Shown here in pieces: positions 17,815-27,070 of a stretch of DNA of 64,000 bases (positions are counted from its first letter, which is position 1; every line of letters starts with the position of its first letter). The notes under the pieces were generated by a model. It was not told the origin of the DNA, made no database searches, and saw only the letters and a program-made list of their open reading frames with translations. Position numbers and translations under genes: made by a program. The DNA is from Burkholderia latens (GTDB lineage: Bacteria > Pseudomonadota > Gammaproteobacteria > Burkholderiales > Burkholderiaceae). The stretch is taken from the NCBI RefSeq assembly GCF_001718795.1, contig NZ_CP013437.1:744001-808000 (forward strand). Reading direction: 5' to 3'.

Positions 17815-17834
17815 AGCCATTGAAGGGGAAGCCC

Positions 17835-18134
17835 ATGAAATCCGCCTACCTCGTATTCATGCGCCGCGCGACGCTCGCCGTCCCGCTCGCGTTCGCACTC
17901 GCCGGCTGCATGTCGTCGACACCGGTGTGGGACAGCCGCTTCGGCGATTCGGTCCGCTCCGTCATGCAAGCCCAGATCATCGATCCGCATGCGGCCGAAC
18001 ACGCGGCCGCGCGCCCGGGGGTCGACGGCAGTGCCGCCGCGTCCGCCCTCGACAACTATGACAAGTCGTTCAAGCAGCCGGAGCCGAAAGGCAGCAATGC
18101 GTTCGTGATCGGCATCGGCAAGTCGTCGCAATAA
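17835..18134 (+). CDS. Small Tad-locus lipoprotein
   Basis: A 99-residue secreted protein with a basic start, hydrophobic core and a lipobox ending ALAGC, so Cys is the likely lipidated residue at about position 24. The mature part is short and polar, with PVWDSRFGDSVR and a conserved-looking IDPHA segment. It directly follows the secretin gene and may be a pilotin or the local counterpart of CpaD/TadD. I cannot assign it to either by sequence. Similar short lipoproteins occur in this slot in beta-proteobacterial Tad loci, as I recall. Confidence 0.75.
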   Translation: MKSAYLVFMRRATLAVPLAFALAGCMSSTPVWDSRFGDSVRSVMQAQIIDPHAAEHAAARPGVDGSAAASALDNYDKSFKQPEPKGSNAFVIGIGKSSQ

Positions 18135-18159
18135 AAGAGGCACGCTCAGGGAGAACGCC

Positions 18160-19431
18160 ATGTCCAGCGCAGCTCGTCATCCGAAACTCACGCGTCGCAG
18201 TCTCCGTCGTCAGCAAGGCGCCGTCGCGATCATCGTCGGTCTCGCACTGGCGGTGATGATCGGGTTCGTCGGGCTCGCGCTGGATCTTGGCAAGCTGTAC
18301 GTCACGCGCAGCGAACTGCAGAACAGCGCCGACGCCTGCGCGTTGTCCGCTGCGCGCGATCTGACTTCGGCCATCAGCCTGCAGGTCGCGGAAGCGGACG
18401 GCATCGCCGCCGGCCACTCGAATTTCGCGTTCTTTCAGCAGAACGCGGTGCAGATGCAGACGGATTCGAACGTCACGTTCAGCGATTCGCTGACGAATCC
18501 GTTCCTGACCAAGACGGCGGTCACCACGCCGGCGAACGTCAAATACGTGAAGTGCACGGCGCAGCTGAGCAACATCGCGCACTGGTTCATCGAGGTGCTC
18601 AACACGATTCCTGGCGTGCGGGTCGCGAACGCGGCGCAGGTCACGGCCAGTGCGATCGCGACGGTCGGCGCCGGCCAGACCACCTGCGCGATCCCGGTGT
18701 TCGTGTGCCGCGCGGCGTCCAGCGCGCCGTACAAGGTCGGCGACTGGATCTCGTCGCCATCCGGCTCGTCGACGACGTACGGGCCGGGCAACTTCGGCTG
18801 GGCGGCGCTCGACGGGTCGACGAACGAACCGACGATCGCAAGCGAGCTGTCGGGCAATACCTGCAACATCGTGTCGCCGCCCGACCTCGGATCGACGGGC
18901 CTGAAGGCTGCGTCGCTGCGCGCATGGAACACCCGCTTCGGCATCTACACGAACGGCGCGAACGGCTCGAGCGGCCAGCCGGATTTCACCGGCTACGCAT
19001 ATGTCGGCCCGAACTACGGGCCGCCGGGAACGCCCGGCATCGTCGGCGATGCGTACACGCAGTTCGTGAAGGATCGCGCGGCGTTCAAGTCGTACCAGGG
19101 CGATGGCGCGCCGCCGGCCGGCAGCGGCATCGCGACCAAAGGAACCGCCACGGCCAGCAACTACCAGACCTACGGCGGCGACCGCCGGGTTGCGCTTGCG
19201 CCCGAGGGCGACTGTTCGACGCTGTCCGGCGCAAGCAGCAAGCTGCACGTCACGCAATGGGACTGCGTACTGATGCTCGATCCGCTGCCGTTCAGCCCGG
19301 GCGCCGGCGGCGTCGTCGCGCATCTCGAATACCTCGGATCGGCATCGTCCGGCAGCACGCCCTGCGCGACGCACGGCTTGCCGGGCAGCGGCAGCTCGGT
19401 CGGCCTCAAGGTGCCGATGCTCGTTCAATAG
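18160..19431 (+). CDS. TadG-related pilus protein with Tad domain
   Basis: A 423-residue protein with an N-terminal Tad/TadE-like segment: QQGAVAIIVGLALAVMIGF followed by DLGKLYVTRSELQNSADACALSAA. This is the marker of TadG-type putative Tad pilus proteins. The remaining roughly 350 residues are Gly/Ser/Thr-rich with several cysteines and look exported. I do not see an obvious von Willebrand A domain of the kind found in longer TadG proteins. It probably sits in the membrane and reaches into the periplasm. It is followed by two smaller pseudopilin genes. Confidence 0.82.
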   Translation: MSSAARHPKLTRRSLRRQQGAVAIIVGLALAVMIGFVGLALDLGKLYVTRSELQNSADACALSAARDLTSAISLQVAEADGIAAGHSNFAFFQQNAVQMQTDSNVTFSDSLTNPFLTKTAVTTPANVKYVKCTAQLSNIAHWFIEVLNTIPGVRVANAAQVTASAIATVGAGQTTCAIPVFVCRAASSAPYKVGDWISSPSGSSTTYGPGNFGWAALDGSTNEPTIASELSGNTCNIVSPPDLGSTGLKAASLRAWNTRFGIYTNGANGSSGQPDFTGYAYVGPNYGPPGTPGIVGDAYTQFVKDRAAFKSYQGDGAPPAGSGIATKGTATASNYQTYGGDRRVALAPEGDCSTLSGASSKLHVTQWDCVLMLDPLPFSPGAGGVVAHLEYLGSASSGSTPCATHGLPGSGSSVGLKVPMLVQ

Positions 19432-19444
19432 AGGAGACGCGATC

Positions 19445-19978
19445 ATGAAAATGCCCCCGATTCGCCGCTCGCGCATGCGCGGCATCGCCGCGGTCGAATT
19501 CGCGCTGGTGCTGCTGCCGATGACCGTGCTGGCGACCGGCGTGGCCGAGTTCGGGCGCGCGATCTACCAGTACGAGACGCTCACCAAGGCGACGCGCAAC
19601 GCGGCGCGTTATCTGTCGGTGTTTCTGCCGACGGACAGCGCGTATCCGCTTGCGGCGGCGCAGTGCCTCGTCGTGTACGGCAATACGACGTGCGGCGCTG
19701 CCGGCACCGAACTGCTGCCGGGGCTTACGACGTCGATGGTGATCGTCTGCGACGCGCAGCATACGACCGATTGCGCGGACGCGTCCGATCCGCCGCAGTT
19801 CGCCAACCTGCCGACCTACGACTCGACCAACAACGCGGCAAGCGGCACGGCGACCGGCAGCATCAACGTCGTCGAGGTGAAGGTGAAGGGTTACAGGTAT
19901 CAGCCGATTCCGGCGTACCCGGGGCTGTCGTCGATCACCTTCGGCAACATCGTCACCGTGATGAGGCAAGTGTCATGA
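19445..19978 (+). CDS. tadE: TadE-like pseudopilin
   Basis: A 177-residue pseudopilin. The N-terminal motif reads RGIAAVEFALVLLPMTVLATGVAEFGR (given in part: AAVEFALVLLP), with the conserved Glu and a hydrophobic helix, as in TadE/TadF proteins processed by CpaA. The C-terminal periplasmic part has four to five cysteines. Its stop codon overlaps the start of the next gene (ATGA at 19975-19978), so the two are translationally coupled. TadE and TadF are thought to prime or tip the pilus. Confidence 0.85.
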   Translation: MKMPPIRRSRMRGIAAVEFALVLLPMTVLATGVAEFGRAIYQYETLTKATRNAARYLSVFLPTDSAYPLAAAQCLVVYGNTTCGAAGTELLPGLTTSMVIVCDAQHTTDCADASDPPQFANLPTYDSTNNAASGTATGSINVVEVKVKGYRYQPIPAYPGLSSITFGNIVTVMRQVS

Positions 19979-20418
19979 ACGCGCGCCCGCTTTCGCTACC
20001 TCGTCGCCGCGTTCAACGCGGCGCGACGATCGTCGAATTCGCGCTGGTCGCGTCGATCCTGGTGCTGCTGCTGCTGGGCATCCTCGAATTCGGGCGCGTG
20101 CTGTTCTACTGGAACACCGCGAGCGAAGCGCTACGCCTCGGCGCACGTACGGCGGTCGTCTGCGACGTGAACGCGGCCGGCGTCGTGAAGCGCGTACGCT
20201 CGCTGCTGCCGATCCTGTCGAACGCGAACGTGTCGGTTACCTACACACCGTCGGGTTGCGACGTGAGTTCCTGTTCGTTCGTCACGCTCAGCGTCACGAA
20301 CGTGTCCGTCAAGACGATGATTCCGATTGCGAACGCCACGCTCACGATGCCGCCGTTCACCACGACGCTGCCGCGGGAAAGCCTGAACTCCACGACGGGC
20401 GGCACAGCCTGTCAATAA
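19975..20418 (+). CDS. tadF: TadE/TadF-like pseudopilin
   Basis: A 147-residue second pseudopilin of the TadE/F class. The leader RRRVQRGATIVEFALVASIL carries the conserved Glu next to the processing site, followed by the helix and FGRVLFYWNTASEALR. Four cysteines lie in the periplasmic part. The ATG at 19975 overlaps the stop of the previous gene. It is designated TadF by position; sequence alone does not separate TadE from TadF. Confidence 0.82.
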   Translation: MNARPLSLPRRRVQRGATIVEFALVASILVLLLLGILEFGRVLFYWNTASEALRLGARTAVVCDVNAAGVVKRVRSLLPILSNANVSVTYTPSGCDVSSCSFVTLSVTNVSVKTMIPIANATLTMPPFTTTLPRESLNSTTGGTACQ

Positions 20419-20439
20419 TCGAACCGACGAGGCACTGTC

Positions 20440-21648
20440 ATGATCAATATCCTCGTAGCTGCCGACGATACGGCCCGGCTCACGCAGATCGCGCGCATGG
20501 TCACGGAATGCGGAAACTATCGCGTGACGCGTGCGCATGGGCGACCGTCCCAGATCGAGCATCGGACCGACGGGCTCGATTCGTTCGATATCCTGCTCAT
20601 CGACGGCGCCGTGACCGACGCGGCCGAGTTGTCTGCCATCGAGCGCATCTGCAGGCTGCATCCGGGCCTGACCGGCATTCTCGTCGCGGCCGATGCATCG
20701 CCGCACGTGCTGCTGGACGCGATGCGCGCCGGCGTGCGCGACGTGCTGCAGTGGCCGATCGATCCTGCCGCGCTTGCCCGCGGCCTCGAGCGTGCGGCCG
20801 CCCAAAGCACGCGGCGCGACGCCGAAGACACGCGATTCGTGTCTTTCATGTCGTGCAAGGGCGGTACGGGCACGAGTTTCGTCGCGAGCAACGTGGCCTA
20901 CGAGATCGCCGAGGTCTACAAGCGTCGCGTGCTGCTGGTCGATCTCAATCAGCAGTTCGCGGATGCCGCGTTCCTCGTCAGCGACGAGACGCCGCCTTCG
21001 ACGCTGCCGCAGCTGTGCGCGCAGATCGAGCGGCTGGACGGGGCATTTCTCGATGCGAGCGTCGCGCACGTGACGCCGACGTTCCACGTGCTTGCCGGCG
21101 CCGGCGATCCGGTGAAGGCCACGGAAATGCGCGAGGACGCACTCGAATGGATCCTCGGCGTCGCCGCGCCTCGCTACGACTTCGTGATCTTCGATATCGG
21201 CGTCAGCGTCAATCCGCTGTCGGTCGTTGCCCTCGATCGCAGCGACCAGATCCAGCTCGTGCTGCAACCCGCGATGGCGCACGTACGTGCGGGCCGCCGT
21301 CTGATGGAAATACTCGTGTCGCTGGGCTACCCGCCCGATCAGGTTCGGCTCGTGGTGAACCGGATGACGCGTGCCGGCGACCGGACCCGTGCCGCGCTGG
21401 AGGAAGTGCTTGGCCTGCGCGCGAGCTGCACGATCCCGGACGACGCCGACACGGTGCGCGAAGCGCTCGATCTGGGGCATCCGGTGTCGTGCGTCGCACG
21501 CGGCGCCACGGTCGCGCGTGCGTTGCAGGGGTGCGCGAAGCAAATCGTCGAGGGGGACGTGCGGGCCAGGCCCGGCGCCTCCAGCAGCGAACCGTTGATG
21601 TCCCGGCTGTTCGGCCGCAAGGCCACGCCGAAGCTCAAGTCCATGTGA
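20440..21648 (+). CDS. cpaE: Tad pilus localisation ATPase CpaE/TadZ
   Basis: A 402-residue cytoplasmic protein. Residues 1-130 form an atypical receiver-like domain (ILLIDGAVTDAAEL). Residues about 135-380 form a MinD/ParA-type ATPase with FMSCKGGTGTSFVASN as the P-loop, LLVDLNQQFADAA and FVIFDIGVSVNPL. The P-loop keeps the signature Lys of the KGG motif but has Thr where canonical P-loops have the second Lys (GTGTS), a change seen in the CpaE/TadZ branch. This protein marks the pole or site of Tad assembly. It ends with a short basic tail. Confidence 0.88.
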   Translation: MINILVAADDTARLTQIARMVTECGNYRVTRAHGRPSQIEHRTDGLDSFDILLIDGAVTDAAELSAIERICRLHPGLTGILVAADASPHVLLDAMRAGVRDVLQWPIDPAALARGLERAAAQSTRRDAEDTRFVSFMSCKGGTGTSFVASNVAYEIAEVYKRRVLLVDLNQQFADAAFLVSDETPPSTLPQLCAQIERLDGAFLDASVAHVTPTFHVLAGAGDPVKATEMREDALEWILGVAAPRYDFVIFDIGVSVNPLSVVALDRSDQIQLVLQPAMAHVRAGRRLMEILVSLGYPPDQVRLVVNRMTRAGDRTRAALEEVLGLRASCTIPDDADTVREALDLGHPVSCVARGATVARALQGCAKQIVEGDVRARPGASSSEPLMSRLFGRKATPKLKSM

Positions 21649-21666
21649 TCTTTCGGGGAATCCATC

Positions 21667-23034
21667 ATGTCATTGCGCGAACAGATGTCCTTGCATCGGA
21701 CTCAGCCGCTGGCGGCTGTCACCGAACCGGGTGCGGCCACGCATTCGTCGGTACGCGATGCGTATCAGAAGCTTCGCCGTGAAATCCATCTGGCCGTGCT
21801 CGAGCGCGTCGAGCTCGAGCGCCTGTCGCGCCTGCCGCAGGATCAGGTCCGCCAGGAAATTGCCGTATTGATTTCGCGCATCCTCGACGACGAGCGCATG
21901 CCCGCGAACGACATCGAGCGGCGCCAGCTCGCGATCGACATCTACGACGAGATGTTCGGCTTCGGTCCGCTCGAGCCGTTGCTGCGCGACCCCGGTATTT
22001 CCGACATCCTCGTGAACACCTATCGGCAGGTGTACGTCGAGCGCGGCGGCCAGCTCGAGCTGACCGACGTGACGTTCTACGACGATGCGCACCTGATGAA
22101 GGTGATCGAGAAGATCGTGTCGCGGGTCGGGCGTCGTATCGACGAGTCGAGCCCGATGGTCGATGCGCGGCTGCCGGACGGTTCGCGCGTGAATGCGATC
22201 ATCCCGCCGTCGGCGATCGACGGGCCGCTGATGTCGATTCGGCGCTTTGCGGTCAACCCGCTGAAGATGGACGACCTGGTGCGCTACCACAGCCTCACGC
22301 CGCCGATGGCCGAACTGCTCGACGCGTTGGCCAAGGCGAAGGTCAACGTGCTCGTGTCGGGCGGCACCGGCAGCGGCAAGACGACGCTGCTCAACATCCT
22401 GTCGGGTTTCATTCCGCGGTTCGAGCGGATCGTGACGATCGAGGATGCGGCCGAGCTGCAACTGCAGCAGCCGCACGTGCTGCGCCTCGAGACGCGGCCG
22501 CCGAACATCGAGGGCAAGGGTGAGATTACGCAGCGCACGCTCGTGCGCAACGCGCTGCGCATGCGTCCCGACCGGATCATTCTCGGCGAAGTGCGCGGCG
22601 CGGAAGCGCTCGACATGCTCAATGCGATGAATACCGGCCACGAAGGTTCGCTCGCGACCATCCATGCGAACACGCCGCGCGACGCGCTCACACGACTCGA
22701 GAACATGATCAGCGTCGGCGGTCTGTCGTTGCCGCCGAAGACGATGCGCCAGCAGATCGCATCGGCGATCTCGGTGATCGTGCAGGCGACGCGGCTCACC
22801 GACGGCAAGCGCAAGATCGTCAGCATTCAGGAGTTGACCGGGATGGAAGGCGACATCATCAACATGCAGGAAATCTTCACGTTCAAACGCACCGGCGTGG
22901 ATCGCGACGGCACGGTGCGCGGCTATTTCTGCGCGACCGGCGTCCGGCCCAAATTTGCCGAGCGGCTGCAGGCATTCGGCATCGACCTGCCTGATTCGCT
23001 GTACGACCCGTCCAGGCACTTCGAGACGAAGTGA
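21667..23034 (+). CDS. cpaF: Tad secretion ATPase CpaF/TadA
   Basis: A 455-residue hexameric VirB11/GspE-type ATPase that powers assembly and retraction of the Flp pilus. The N-terminal domain ([19 protein letters not shown]) leads to Walker [14 protein letters not shown] around residues 231-239. Asp box and Walker B follow ([15 protein letters not shown]), as does the His box ([12 protein letters not shown]). Length and motif order are those of the family. It sits between cpaE and tadB with short gaps, as in most Tad loci. Confidence 0.93.
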   Translation: MSLREQMSLHRTQPLAAVTEPGAATHSSVRDAYQKLRREIHLAVLERVELERLSRLPQDQVRQEIAVLISRILDDERMPANDIERRQLAIDIYDEMFGFGPLEPLLRDPGISDILVNTYRQVYVERGGQLELTDVTFYDDAHLMKVIEKIVSRVGRRIDESSPMVDARLPDGSRVNAIIPPSAIDGPLMSIRRFAVNPLKMDDLVRYHSLTPPMAELLDALAKAKVNVLVSGGTGSGKTTLLNILSGFIPRFERIVTIEDAAELQLQQPHVLRLETRPPNIEGKGEITQRTLVRNALRMRPDRIILGEVRGAEALDMLNAMNTGHEGSLATIHANTPRDALTRLENMISVGGLSLPPKTMRQQIASAISVIVQATRLTDGKRKIVSIQELTGMEGDIINMQEIFTFKRTGVDRDGTVRGYFCATGVRPKFAERLQAFGIDLPDSLYDPSRHFETK

Positions 23035-23066
23035 CGGACGGCGCGGTCCGATCCCGGGGAGGCGAC

Positions 23067-24044
23067 ATGGACTCGATCTTTTACGGTTTTGTGATTCTCA
23101 CTTTCGTCGCGGTCGTGCTTGCGATCGAAGGCGCCTATCAATGGTGGAATGCACGGCATGGCGCGGCCGCGCGCCGCATCGAGTCGCGGCTGCGCGCGAT
23201 GTCGGCTGGCGGCAATGTGCAGCAGGAGCGGCTGTCGATCCTGAAGAAGCGGATGCTCGACGAGTCGAAGCCGCTCGACCGGTTGCTGCTGCGTGTGCCG
23301 CGCGTACAGGCGATCGATTTGCTGCTGCAGCAGTCAGGGCTCGACTGGAGTGTCGCGAAACTGGCGACGCTGACCGTCGCGTTTCCGCTGGCGATCGGGC
23401 TGACTCTGCTCGTCACGCCATTGCCGACGGTCGTCTCGGCGCTTGTCGCGTTGCTGAGCGCGTGCTTGCCGACGATGTATGTGCTGCGTCATCGCAACCG
23501 GCGGATGGCCAAGCTGCATCGGCAGCTTCCGGACATCTGCGACATGATCTCGCGCGCGCTGCGCTCCGGTCATTCGTTCACGAGCGCACTGGGGATGGTT
23601 GGCGAGGAGTTTCCCGACCCGATGGGCGGCGAGTTCCGGATCACCTTCGACGAGATCAACTATGGCGTGTCGTTGCACGACGCGCTGGTGAATCTCGCGA
23701 CCCGCGTGCCGGCTGACGACCTGCGCTATTTCGTGATCGCGGTGCTGATCCAGCGCGAGACCGGCGGCAATCTCGCGGAACTGCTCGACAGCATTGCGGC
23801 GCTGATTCGCGAACGTTTCAAGCTGTTCGACAAGATCCGCGTGCTGTCCGCGGAAGGGCGGCTGTCGGCCTGGATCCTCGGCCTGCTGCCGTTCGCTACC
23901 GCGTCGCTGATGGCCATCGTGAATCGCGAGTTCTTGTCGGTGCTCTGGACGGACCCCGCCGGGGTGAAGATGGTCGGCACGATGATGGTGTCGATGGCCT
24001 TCGGTCTCGTCTGGATGCGTCGCATCATCCGGATTCGCGTCTGA
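23067..24044 (+). CDS. tadB: Tad inner-membrane platform protein TadB
   Basis: A 325-residue inner-membrane protein with a type II secretion F domain. Helices near the N-terminus (about 3-20 and 95-135) and a C-terminal pair flank the F domain with RQLPDICDMISRALRSGHSF and FVIAVLIQRETGGNLAELL. GGGGAGG precedes ATG 23067, which is preferred over the earlier 23031 frame start that overlaps cpaF. TadB and TadC form the membrane platform on which CpaF acts. Confidence 0.9.
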   Translation: MDSIFYGFVILTFVAVVLAIEGAYQWWNARHGAAARRIESRLRAMSAGGNVQQERLSILKKRMLDESKPLDRLLLRVPRVQAIDLLLQQSGLDWSVAKLATLTVAFPLAIGLTLLVTPLPTVVSALVALLSACLPTMYVLRHRNRRMAKLHRQLPDICDMISRALRSGHSFTSALGMVGEEFPDPMGGEFRITFDEINYGVSLHDALVNLATRVPADDLRYFVIAVLIQRETGGNLAELLDSIAALIRERFKLFDKIRVLSAEGRLSAWILGLLPFATASLMAIVNREFLSVLWTDPAGVKMVGTMMVSMAFGLVWMRRIIRIRV

Positions 24045-24082
24045 CGCGTGTCACAGGCTTCACGAACCGTTTCGAGGTTGTC

Positions 24083-25048
24083 ATGCAAAACCTGAGCGTA
24101 GTACACACCGTGATGCTGGCCGGCTTGTTCATTTTCGTGGCCGGTGGCGTGCTCGTCGCGATGCTGCTGTTCGCGCCCCGCAGCATGCAGCGCCGGCTCC
24201 AGCAGGCGAGCGGCGGTATCGGCGTCGGCGCGGACGGCGGCGGCAACGCGGGCCCGCGCTGGGTCGAGAAGCTCGTCGAGCTGTCGAAGCCGATTTCCAA
24301 GCTGTCGGTGCCGGAGGAGGGGTGGGAGAATTCGCCGTTGCGCCTCCGGTTGATGAATGCCGGGTGGCGTGACCAGAACGCGGCCGCGCTGTACTTCACC
24401 GCCAAGACGCTGCTCGCGCTCGCGCTGCCGTGCGCCGCCCTGTTGATGCTGATCACTACGCGGCTCGCGGAACAGCGCATGTTGCTGTCGTTCCTCCTCG
24501 TCGCGCTGGCCGGGATCGGTTACTACTTGCCGAACGTCGTGCTGACGCGGCGTGTCAATGCGCGCCAGCGGACGATCTTCGAGGATTTCCCGGACGCGCT
24601 CGACCTGCTGACGGTATGTGTCGAAGCCGGGCTCGGACTCGATGCGGCGTTGATGAAGGTGAGCGACGAATTGCGCTTTCGCAGCGAGGTGGTCGCAGGC
24701 GAATTCGATTTGTTGCTGCTCGAGATGCGCTCCGGCTTCACGAAGGAGACGGCGCTGCGCAACCTTGCGCTGCGGACCGGCGTGGAAGATATCGAGTCGT
24801 TCTGCGCGATGCTGATCCAGGCCGACCGTTTCGGCACGAGCATCGCGGAGTCGTTGCGCGTGTTGTCGGACATGCTGCGCACGCGGCGGCAGATGCGGGC
24901 CGAGGAACGGGCCGCGAAGATCGCGCTGAAGTTGTTGTTCCCGTTGATCTTCTGCATTTTCCCGGCACTGATGATGGTGCTGCTCGGGCCGGCGATGATC
25001 CACGTGTATCGCGTGCTGCTGCCGACCTTCACCAGTATCGGGCAGTGA
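24083..25048 (+). CDS. tadC: Tad inner-membrane platform protein TadC
   Basis: A 321-residue inner-membrane protein of the T2SSF family and the second half of the Tad platform. It has an N-terminal helix, a helix pair near residues 115-155, the F domain (DFPDALDLLTVCVEAGLGL and FCAMLIQADRFGTSIAESLR) and C-terminal helices ending FPALMMVLLGPAMIHVYR. It is the last gene of the Tad operon. After it come 247 bp without a gene, and the next gene is convergent. I see no convincing hairpin-plus-T terminator there. Confidence 0.9.
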   Translation: MQNLSVVHTVMLAGLFIFVAGGVLVAMLLFAPRSMQRRLQQASGGIGVGADGGGNAGPRWVEKLVELSKPISKLSVPEEGWENSPLRLRLMNAGWRDQNAAALYFTAKTLLALALPCAALLMLITTRLAEQRMLLSFLLVALAGIGYYLPNVVLTRRVNARQRTIFEDFPDALDLLTVCVEAGLGLDAALMKVSDELRFRSEVVAGEFDLLLLEMRSGFTKETALRNLALRTGVEDIESFCAMLIQADRFGTSIAESLRVLSDMLRTRRQMRAEERAAKIALKLLFPLIFCIFPALMMVLLGPAMIHVYRVLLPTFTSIGQ

Positions 25049-25295
25049 CCCGCGGCGCGGAGCGGCCGCGCGAGACTGACAAGCGTGTTGGCGGGGCCTC
25101 CCCGGCCGGCACGTCCACCGTCTTCATGGGAGGCTCCTCCTCCCCCCGGGCGGCGTCGCGAGACAGGTCGATCATAGCGGCGTCAATGCAACCCGGACCC
25201 ATGGTCGACCCTGGACACAGCCATAGTCCACTGCCCGCGCGGGTGGCCCCCTACGGCTTCAGTCGTAACCGGGCGGTGCACCGGCCCCGCTCGTG

Positions 25296-25886
25296 TTACC
25301 GGCCTGCGTCGTTCTCGCTCGGCGATTGCTCCGGTGTGCCGCAGGCACAGTGACCGCATGCGACGTGAATGCGGGAACGCGCATGCGCGCGGCGATATTC
25401 GGTCGGCGACATGTCGAGGTGACGCCGAAACAGATGCGCCAGGTAATCGCCGCTGCCGAGCCCGCTGCGGCGGGCAATCGAATCGACGGGCAGCGCGGTG
25501 CGTTCGAGCATCGTTCGCGCGTGGGCGAGTCGCACCTGCGTCAGCCACGCGCTCGGCGTCATGCCGATTTCACGCGTGAAGCGGCGCAGCAGCGAACGCT
25601 CGCTCATTGCGACGAGGGCGGCGGCTTCCCGGATCCGCACGGGGCGGGCAAAGTTGGATGCGAGCCAGTCGGCGACATGGCGCATCTTCTCGGGCATCGT
25701 CCACTCATTCAACGGAATGCGGATCGCCCGGGCGTCAGGGCGGTCGGCACCGCGTGCGGCGCCGTGACGTACGGCGTGAAGTGACGTTGGGGTGTCGCTC
25801 CGGACCGATTCGCTCTGGTCGTCGTATTGGCGTTCGTTGTCGCAGGCACTGCACGTCGAGCGTCGAGCGTTCGGGATGAATGGCAT
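25296..25886 (-). CDS. Short AraC-family regulator lacking a sensor domain
   Basis: A 196-residue protein in which only the C-terminal AraC DNA-binding region is recognisable. It runs from about residue 68 to 175, with two helix-turn-helix units (IREAAALVAMSERSLLRRF and VDSIARRSGLGSGDYLAHLF) and the closing MSPTEYRRAH. The N-terminal 65 residues are polar, carry two cysteines and do not resemble a cupin or GlxA-like sensor domain. The start is ATG 25886; a shorter start at 25697 would leave an HTH-only protein. It may be a free-standing activator or the remnant of a longer regulator. Its target is unknown; it is convergent with tadC. Confidence 0.65.
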   Translation of the reverse strand: MPFIPNARRSTCSACDNERQYDDQSESVRSDTPTSLHAVRHGAARGADRPDARAIRIPLNEWTMPEKMRHVADWLASNFARPVRIREAAALVAMSERSLLRRFTREIGMTPSAWLTQVRLAHARTMLERTALPVDSIARRSGLGSGDYLAHLFRRHLDMSPTEYRRAHARSRIHVACGHCACGTPEQSPSENDAGR

Positions 25887-26007
25887 CAAGAGGGTTGTCC
25901 TGTCGTTGTCATGTGAGGATTGTCGATGCGGTTTCGGACATTCGATGTCCGGATGCAGAACGAAGCTGCGCCGTCTGCGGCATCGTTCCGATCGATTCCT
26001 TGCGACT

Positions 26008-26550
26008 TCAGTCCTCGTCGAGCGCGGGCGCCTCCATCGCGTCGAGTCGGGTCGCGATCAGTGCAAGCAGGTCGGTGCGCACGGCGATCCTTCCATCGGG
26101 TCCATGCACGGCCGATGCATGCAGCGCGCGCGCGAGTGCATCGAGCGCGGCGCAGCTGTCGAGCGTGCCGGCAATTGCCCAATGGCCGGCGCGGCGATTG
26201 GGCAACTGGCGTGTGTGTCCGGCAAGCAGCGCGACTTCGCTGCGTGCACCATCGCGCGACCGCACCATCGCACCGTTGGCGCCGATGCTGTTCCAGCAGA
26301 ATCCGTCTGACCGGCGCGCCGAAGGCTTGACGACGTGCACGACGATGTCTGCGCCGACGGCCGCGCGATCCCGAGCGATCTGCCATGCGAGCCGCGGATG
26401 TTGCGATTGCAGCCAGGGCAGCCACCCCTGTGCGGTGCGTTCGTCGATTCCCCACAACCGCAGCGCAACGCGAAGTACGCGCCGTAGGCCGTCGGGTGCG
26501 TGTGCATTCGATGCGTCGCTGGCGTTGAGGTGATCGATGGGTCGGGTCAT
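26008..26550 (-). CDS. Hypothetical protein next to paired operators
   Basis: A 180-residue protein of unknown function. The composition is Ala/Arg/Asp-rich, with no membrane helix or signal peptide. Recognisable features are only the segments LRVALRLWGIDERTAQGWL and a ANGAMVRSRDG-like loop. Codon choice is typical of the genome, and the start ATG at 26550 is chosen as the last start before the conserved-looking part; no clear ribosome binding site precedes it. Its promoter region contains two GGGACA-N5-TGTCCC sites, the nearer one 46 bp upstream of the start. That suggests it shares a regulator with the GTPase operon, which is inference. Confidence 0.5.
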   Translation of the reverse strand: MTRPIDHLNASDASNAHAPDGLRRVLRVALRLWGIDERTAQGWLPWLQSQHPRLAWQIARDRAAVGADIVVHVVKPSARRSDGFCWNSIGANGAMVRSRDGARSEVALLAGHTRQLPNRRAGHWAIAGTLDSCAALDALARALHASAVHGPDGRIAVRTDLLALIATRLDAMEAPALDED

Positions 26551-26595
26551 AGGGTGGAGGCACGAGTGAAGGAAAGCGGATGGTGTGCCTTCGTC

Positions 26596-26612
26596 GGGAC
26601 AAAATATGTCCC
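26596..26612. promoter_or_regulatory. Inverted repeat GGGACA-N5-TGTCCC, site 1
   Basis: A perfect inverted repeat with 6-bp arms and spacer AAATA. An extra 8-bp arm pair, GTCGGGAC (26593-26600) and GTCCCGAC (26620-26627), extends it with another half-site. It lies in the 368-bp gap 26551-26918, which has no gene: a hypothetical gene runs leftwards from 26550 and a 47-codon frame runs rightwards from 26919. The layout is that of a transcription-factor operator. The factor is unknown. Confidence 0.6.
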
Positions 26613-26652
26613 TTCTTGCGTCCCGACGAGAATGGCGTGTCGTACGACCCTC

Positions 26653-26669
26653 GGGACACGATTTGTCCC
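26653..26669. promoter_or_regulatory. Inverted repeat GGGACA-N5-TGTCCC, site 2
   Basis: A second perfect copy of the same inverted repeat, spacer CGATT, centred 57 bp from site 1. Between the two lies the 10-bp palindrome GTCGTACGAC (26639-26648). Two identical arms with different spacers argue for protein recognition of the arms. See the third, shorter copy at 30064. Confidence 0.6.
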
Positions 26670-26918
26670 GATGCGAGGCTAAGGTGGCGGCGCGCACGAT
26701 CGACGCCGCCGGACGCGTGACTCGCGAACGATTTGATTGCGATGCGGCGGTCGGTCAGGCGGACCGGTTTTGCGGAGCAGGCGGCCGCAAGCACGTCGCG
26801 GCACGCCACCCTCGACGGCAGGCGATCCCGCGTTCGCGCCGCCGGTGCGGTCCGCGTGCCGCCGCCTCATTGCGACGCCGGACGATCGATGCCTTTACAA
26901 CGTTTTTCAAGGATCCCC

Positions 26919-27062
26919 ATGAACGGCTATCCGTCACCGCTTGAAAGTCTTGCCGCGTTTGCCATTGCGTTTGCCGCTGGTGTGTTGTCGACCGCCGTGC
27001 TTACCCGATACGTCGACAAGTTGCATGCCGATGCACGGCGTGCGGTCGGCGAAGGCCGTTGA
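26919..27062 (+). CDS. Small single-helix membrane protein, 47 aa
   Basis: A short frame starting MNGYPSPLES and containing one hydrophobic helix (AAFAIAFAAGVLSTAVL), then a basic tail. AAGGAT lies about 8 bp upstream of the ATG. It could be a membrane micro-protein, but the frame is short and has no family I know. It lies immediately before a 60-bp tandem repeat and the WYL regulator gene on the same strand. Confidence 0.4.
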   Translation: MNGYPSPLESLAAFAIAFAAGVLSTAVLTRYVDKLHADARRAVGEGR

Positions 27063-27070
27063 CGATCTGA

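Noticed and set aside
25049..25295. Rho-independent terminator after tadC
   Set aside because: GC-rich short hairpins occur, but loops are too small and no T run follows.
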